NCBI GenBank assembly: GCA_003552745.1
Contig: PUOG01000089.1
Span: 1 to 9,524, forward strand
Origin: Spirochaetaceae bacterium
GTDB lineage: Bacteria; Spirochaetota; Spirochaetia; DSM-27196; SKKC01
Reading direction: 5' to 3'
Length of the DNA: 9,524 bases
Position numbers and translations under genes: made by a program. Positions 5,663-9,524 of this stretch are shown piece by piece (position 1 is the stretch's first letter; every line of letters starts with the position of its first letter). The notes beneath the pieces are model-generated. The model was not told the origin of the DNA, ran no database searches, and saw only the letters and a list, made by a program, of their open reading frames with translations.

Positions 5663-6862
5663 ATGGAGGCAGGGCGAAACGGGCCGGCGATCAGCCAGCT
5701 GAACGGATCGAGAGTCTTGCGCACGATCTGGCTCCACGAACGTATCAGTCGTGTCGAGATTGCGCGGACGCTCGGACTCAACAAGTCCACGATCACGAAG
5801 ATCGTGCACGATCTTCTCGAATCCGGCATCGTCAAAGTTGTCGCTGAAGGCAATGCAAGCCCGCTCGGGGGACGTAAACCGAAGTATCTGACCGTTGACC
5901 CGGAGTTCGGCTGTATACTCGGAATCGAGATCCAGACCGACTTCTGGTATGCGGTGGTGGTCGATCTCTCCGGAGAGATCCTCCACAGCGAGCGGGCGAA
6001 TATCTCACTTCGGGATCGATCGGTATTGGACGTATTCTTCGAAGTGGTCGATCGCCTGCGGAGGCGGATGACCGACGAAGGGCGCCGTGTGATCGGGGCC
6101 GGACTCGGCGTGTCCGGTATCGTGAGCCTCCGAGAGGGCGTCATCTACCAGTCGAATCCGCTCACGATAACCGAGCCTTTGCCCGTCTACGAAGAAGCAG
6201 CGAAGCGGCTCGACATTCCGATCATGATCGAGAACGATGCGAACTGCGGTTGCTGGGGCGAGCTCGCGTCGCGCTACAGCGGGCGACCCGATAACTTTAT
6301 CTTTGTGCTCGGCGAGTTTCGGCTGCCGAACCCACGCGACTTCGATTACAAGAGCATCGCTGTCGGTCTCGGGCTTGTGCTCGGAGGCAAGGTGCACCAC
6401 GGACGCGACCACTCGGCCGGCGAGTTCAGAAGCGTGCTGTGGGAGTACGGAAACACCACTCAGTTCTCCGTAACCGACGATCATTTCCACATGGTGCGCA
6501 CCGATCCTGAACTGCACGAACGCATGCTTCGCGAGCTTTCGGCACATGTAGCGTTTCTTGTGAACACGCTCAATCTGGGACATGTCGTATTCGGCGGAAC
6601 GTTCGAATTCCCCGAAGAGTATGTCCGGCGGGTGCTGAAAGAGGAGATACGGCGCAACTGGTCATATCAAAACGAAGTAGATTGCGAGATCCGAATATCG
6701 CCGCTCGGTGAGACAGCGATCGCGTACGGCGCCGCCGGACTCTTTATCGAACACCTATTCGCTTTGCCGAATGTGACCGACGAGGTAGACGGGCGGCTTC
6801 TCGGAACCGGTATGCTCAAATCAATTACCAGGATGCTCGCCGACACCGAGGCGGGGCGATAG
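5663..6862 (+). CDS. ROK-family transcriptional regulator (NagC/XylR-like)
   Basis: This 399-residue protein is a DNA-binding repressor that senses a sugar. An N-terminal winged helix-turn-helix covers about residues 14-60 (NGSRVLRTIWL, then ISRVEIARTLGLNKSTITKIVHDLLESGIV), followed by the wing and linker GGRKPKYL. The rest is a ROK domain: a degenerate first phosphate loop (GIEIQTD, 87-93, where kinases have DxGGT), ENDAN at 190-194, and AGEF at 252-255. The CxCGxxGC zinc motif that normally follows AGE is absent, and a loop of about 12 residues (EFRLPNPRDFDY, 218-229) precedes the glycine-rich GLGLVLGG. It is therefore unlikely to be a sugar kinase. Divergent placement against the GH1 gene, with a palindrome between them, suggests it controls the glucosidase and itself. 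The start is the ATG at 5663 (GGAG 6 nt upstream); TTG 5645 would add six residues. Confidence 0.92.
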   Translation: MEAGRNGPAISQLNGSRVLRTIWLHERISRVEIARTLGLNKSTITKIVHDLLESGIVKVVAEGNASPLGGRKPKYLTVDPEFGCILGIEIQTDFWYAVVVDLSGEILHSERANISLRDRSVLDVFFEVVDRLRRRMTDEGRRVIGAGLGVSGIVSLREGVIYQSNPLTITEPLPVYEEAAKRLDIPIMIENDANCGCWGELASRYSGRPDNFIFVLGEFRLPNPRDFDYKSIAVGLGLVLGGKVHHGRDHSAGEFRSVLWEYGNTTQFSVTDDHFHMVRTDPELHERMLRELSAHVAFLVNTLNLGHVVFGGTFEFPEEYVRRVLKEEIRRNWSYQNEVDCEIRISPLGETAIAYGAAGLFIEHLFALPNVTDEVDGRLLGTGMLKSITRMLADTEAGR

Positions 6863-6944
6863 GAGTTTGTCGTACCGCGCTCTCGAGCCATCGGAGTGGA
6901 GCACGATCCGTTCTTTTCGGTGCCAATAATTTCTGTACGACAGG
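6863..6944 (+). other. Gap between the ROK gene and metH
   Basis: No convincing terminator follows the ROK stop. An inverted repeat TGTCGTAC (6868-6875) and GTACGACA (6935-6942) has perfect 8-bp arms 59 nt apart; in RNA it could close a stem around the whole gap. The short palindrome GCTCTCGAGC (6879-6888) lies within it. The gap is too short for a cobalamin riboswitch, and I see no SAM riboswitch. Confidence 0.35.
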
Positions 6945-6973
6945 TTCACATGTTTACGCAGGACGCGTATACT
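6945..6973 (+). promoter_or_regulatory. metH promoter
   Basis: TTCACA (6945-6950) and TATACT (6968-6973) each match the sigma-70 consensus at 5 of 6 positions and are 17 bp apart, the optimal spacing. Transcription would start around 6978-6983, only about 3-8 nt before the metH ATG at 6986. This is the best-matching promoter in the window. Confidence 0.65.
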
Positions 6974-6984
6974 ATACGTCCTGC
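6958..6984. promoter_or_regulatory. Inverted repeat around the metH -10 box, candidate operator
   Basis: Perfect 8-bp arms GCAGGACG (6958-6965) and CGTCCTGC (6977-6984) flank 11 bp that contain the -10 hexamer. An inner palindrome CGTATA-C-TATACG (6966-6978) is nested in it. The right arm ends one base before the ATG at 6986. If transcription starts where the promoter predicts, the left arm is not transcribed, so the repeat is more likely a protein site on DNA than an RNA hairpin. The regulator is unknown. Confidence 0.55.
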
Positions 6985-6985
6985 T

Positions 6986-9524
6986 ATGAAGTATCAGACG
7001 CGAGACGAACGAAATAAGGCACTCGGGAAAGCGGTCGAGGACCGGATCCTCATCCTCGATGGTGCCATGGGTACGATGATTCAGGGCTACTCCCTGAGCG
7101 AGGACGATTATCGCGGTGCCGGGACCGAGGCGCCGGAGATCGGCGACGGGGCGTTCAACATCTCTTCAGACGCCCGAGAGGCAATCGACCGCGCATGCGA
7201 AGCCGGTAACGATCAGAAGGGTAACAACGATCTGTTGACCCTCACCCGCCCCGACATCATCTTCGCGATCCACAAAGGCTTTCTCGATGCCGGTGCGGAT
7301 ATCATCGAGACGAACACGTTCAATTCGACCTCGATAAGCCAGGCGGACTACGCGCTCGAATCGCTCGTCTACGAGCTGAATCACCACGGCACGCAGCTCG
7401 CGCGCATCGCAGCGGATGAAGCGACGGAGCAGACACCGGAGAAGCCGCGCTTCGTCGCCGGCGTACTCGGGCCGACGAACAAGACGCTTTCAATATCGCC
7501 GGATGTGAACAACCCCGGTTTTCGCGCTATCTTCTTCGAGGAGGTGCGCGACAGCTACACCGAGGCTGCCCGCGGACTCATCGACGGAGGCGCGGATCTG
7601 CTCTTGATCGAGACGATCTTCGATACGCTGAACGCGAAGGCGTGCATCTACGCGGTGCGCTCGCTCTTCGAAGAGCTCGGCTTCGAGGTGCCGATTATGA
7701 TATCCGGCACCATCACCGACCGCAGCGGCCGCACCCTCACCGGCCAGACGCCGACCGCGTTTCTCCATTCGATCCGGCACGCGAGGCCGTTCAGCGTCGG
7801 GCTCAACTGTGCCCTCGGCGCCGATCTTCTGCACGAGCACGTCCAGGAGATTGCCGCGGTAGCCGACTGCCCGATCAGTGTACATCCGAACGCCGGACTT
7901 CCGAACGACATGGGCGGATACGATCATACCCCGGAGTTCATGGCGAAAACGCTCGGCGACTTCGCGAAGGAAGGTATCGTGAATATCGTCGGGGGGTGTT
8001 GCGGAACGACTCCCGAACATCTCACGGCGATCCGGGAGGCTGTCGAGCAGCACCCGCCCCGTGCCATTCCCGATATTCCGCGCGCCACCCGACTCTCCGG
8101 ACTCGAACCGGTGGTCATCGACGACGACAGTCTCTTCGTGAATATCGGAGAGCGAACGAACGTCACCGGCAGCAAACGCTTTCTCCGCCTCATACGGCAG
8201 AAGAAGTACGAGGAGGCGCTCGAGGTCGCCCGCGATCAGGTCGAGAACGGTGCGCAGATGATCGACGTCAACATGGACGAGGCGATGCTCGAGAGCGAAG
8301 AGGAGATGGCGTCGTTTCTGCAGATGCTCGCGAGCGAGCCCGATATTTCGCGCGTGCCGGTGGTCGTCGACAGCTCGAAATGGTCGGTCGTCGAGGCCGG
8401 TCTGAAGTGCATTCAGGGCAAGGGTGTCGTGAACTCCATCAGCATGAAAGAGGGCGAGGAGGAGTTCACGCAAAGGGCGCGCGAGATCATGAAGTACGGC
8501 GCGGCCACGATGGTTATGGCGTTCGACGAGAAGGGCCAGGCGGACACCGAAGAGCGCAAGGTGGAAATCTGCGCGCGCGCCTACAAGGTACTGACCGAGG
8601 AGGTCGGCTTTCCGCCGGAAGACATTATCTTCGATCCCAATATTTTCGCTATCGGTACCGGCATCGAGGAGCACGCCAACTACGCGGTCGACTTTATCAA
8701 CGCGTGCCGGCGGATCAAGAGCGAGCTGCCGTACGCGAAGATTTCCGGCGGCGTGAGCAATGTCAGCTTCAGTTTCCGCGGGAATGAGGCGGTTCGCGAA
8801 GCGATTCACGCGGTCTTCCTCTACCACGCGATCCAGGCCGGATTGACAATGGGTATCGTGAACGCCGGTCAGCTCGCCGTCTATGACGATATCGAGGCGG
8901 AGCTGCTCGAACACTGCGAAGATCTGGTACTGAACCGGCGCGAGGATGCAACCGAGCGCCTGCTCGACTACGCAGAAACCATCGACTCCTCGGGCAGCGC
9001 GAGCTCCAAGGACATGAGCTGGCGAGAAAACCCGGTGGAGAAGCGGCTCGAGCACGCACTCGTGAAGGGGATCACCCAGTTCGTCGAGGAAGATGTCGAG
9101 GAGGCGCGGCAGAGGGCGAACGCCTCGCTCGAGGTCATCGAAGGTCCACTCATGGACGGCATGAACGTCGTCGGCGATCTGTTCGGAAGCGGGAAGATGT
9201 TCCTGCCGCAGGTGGTGAAGAGTGCGCGCGTAATGAAAATGGCGGTCGCCTATCTCCTGCCGTTCCTCGAGGAAGAACAGAAGAAGAGCGGCAAGGCAGC
9301 CGAGAAAAAGGGCAAGGTCATTATGGCCACCGTCAAGGGCGATGTGCACGATATCGGCAAGAACATCGTCGGGGTCGTGCTGCAGTGCAACAACTACGAT
9401 GTAGTCGACCTCGATGTCATGGTGCCGTGCCCCGATATTCTCGCCGCCGCACGCGAACACGAAGCGGATATCATCGGCCTTTCCGGGCTCATTACGCCGA
9501 GCCTCGACGAAATGGTTCACGTCG
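6986..9524 (+). CDS. metH: Cobalamin-dependent methionine synthase MetH (3' end beyond the window)
   Basis: The first 846 codons of MetH, which moves a methyl group from 5-methyltetrahydrofolate to homocysteine through methylcobalamin in the cytoplasm. The frame stays open to the window edge; E. coli MetH has about 1,227 residues. Domains: homocysteine domain (about 20-350) with LDGAMGTM, IETNTFN and zinc ligands C275, C338 and C339 (GGCCGTT); pterin-binding domain from about 383 (GERTNVTGS) to about 650 with VDSSKW and SGGVSNVSFSFRGN; four-helix cap (about 680-770) with DLFGSGKMFLPQVVKSARVMK; and the start of the B12 domain with DVHDIG, in which H788 is the lower axial cobalt ligand. The rest of the B12 domain and the AdoMet reactivation domain lie beyond the window. 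About 22 extra residues precede KGNNDLL compared with E. coli. The ATG at 6986 has no Shine-Dalgarno site; an in-frame ATG at 6950 is possible but lies on the promoter. Confidence 0.96.
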   Translation, partial: MKYQTRDERNKALGKAVEDRILILDGAMGTMIQGYSLSEDDYRGAGTEAPEIGDGAFNISSDAREAIDRACEAGNDQKGNNDLLTLTRPDIIFAIHKGFLDAGADIIETNTFNSTSISQADYALESLVYELNHHGTQLARIAADEATEQTPEKPRFVAGVLGPTNKTLSISPDVNNPGFRAIFFEEVRDSYTEAARGLIDGGADLLLIETIFDTLNAKACIYAVRSLFEELGFEVPIMISGTITDRSGRTLTGQTPTAFLHSIRHARPFSVGLNCALGADLLHEHVQEIAAVADCPISVHPNAGLPNDMGGYDHTPEFMAKTLGDFAKEGIVNIVGGCCGTTPEHLTAIREAVEQHPPRAIPDIPRATRLSGLEPVVIDDDSLFVNIGERTNVTGSKRFLRLIRQKKYEEALEVARDQVENGAQMIDVNMDEAMLESEEEMASFLQMLASEPDISRVPVVVDSSKWSVVEAGLKCIQGKGVVNSISMKEGEEEFTQRAREIMKYGAATMVMAFDEKGQADTEERKVEICARAYKVLTEEVGFPPEDIIFDPNIFAIGTGIEEHANYAVDFINACRRIKSELPYAKISGGVSNVSFSFRGNEAVREAIHAVFLYHAIQAGLTMGIVNAGQLAVYDDIEAELLEHCEDLVLNRREDATERLLDYAETIDSSGSASSKDMSWRENPVEKRLEHALVKGITQFVEEDVEEARQRANASLEVIEGPLMDGMNVVGDLFGSGKMFLPQVVKSARVMKMAVAYLLPFLEEEQKKSGKAAEKKGKVIMATVKGDVHDIGKNIVGVVLQCNNYDVVDLDVMVPCPDILAAAREHEADIIGLSGLITPSLDEMVHV

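Noticed and set aside
6863..6985. Possible cobalamin or SAM riboswitch before metH
   Set aside because: The gap is only 123 bp, no B12-box or SAM-I core pattern is visible, and the predicted transcript starts only a few bases before the ATG.
7642..8787. Plus-strand open frame of 381 codons inside metH
   Set aside because: It is out of frame with MetH and extremely arginine-rich, which is typical of a shifted reading of GC-rich coding DNA.
7490..9520. A 676-codon open frame on the minus strand opposite metH
   Set aside because: The plus strand encodes an unmistakable MetH over the whole span. The antisense frame is open because GC-rich codon bias leaves few stops, and it has no recognisable domain or ribosome binding site.

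Overview
The window is 9.5 kb of dense, GC-rich bacterial chromosome carrying ordinary metabolic genes. Shine-Dalgarno sites and tight gene overlaps (ATGA, GTGA) mark it as bacterial. The mix of a Dpp/Opp-type ABC operon, a ROK regulator, a GH1 glucosidase and MetH, together with GC-rich codon use, would fit a free-living Spirochaetaceae-like bacterium. That assignment is weak, because no marker gene is present. There are no mobile elements, CRISPR arrays, tRNAs or rRNAs.

Layout. (1) Positions 2-3402, plus strand: the tail of an ABC transporter operon of the dipeptide/oligopeptide (PepT) family. It holds the end of the DppB-type permease, a complete DppC-type permease and the two ATPases DppD and DppF, each overlapping the next by a few bases. 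The solute-binding protein and most of DppB lie upstream of the window. (2) 3508-4059, plus strand: a small membrane-anchored, divergent DUF192 protein, followed by a strong hairpin terminator (4106-4135) that probably serves both strands. (3) 4159-5493, minus strand: a GH1 beta-glucosidase with both catalytic glutamates. It is divergent from (4) 5663-6862, plus strand: a ROK-family (NagC/XylR-like) transcriptional repressor. The gap between them holds a perfect 19-bp inverted repeat, a good candidate operator, and a separate pair of direct repeats. (5) 6986 to the window end, plus strand: the first 846 codons of cobalamin-dependent methionine synthase (metH), cut by the window edge. Its promoter sits almost on the start codon, and a long inverted repeat surrounds the -10 box.

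How the genes may work together. PepT-family ABC importers in some bacteria carry beta-linked oligosaccharides rather than peptides. With a non-phospho GH1 glucosidase and a ROK sugar regulator next door, a plausible reading is uptake of beta-glucosides, intracellular hydrolysis by GH1, and control by the ROK protein sensing the sugar. The transporter and GH1 genes are convergent, so this link is inference. MetH is an independent methionine/one-carbon gene. I see no clearly novel system. The points most worth checking are the regulatory DNA at 5588-5606 and 6945-6984, the divergent DUF192 protein, and an insertion in the MetH homocysteine domain.
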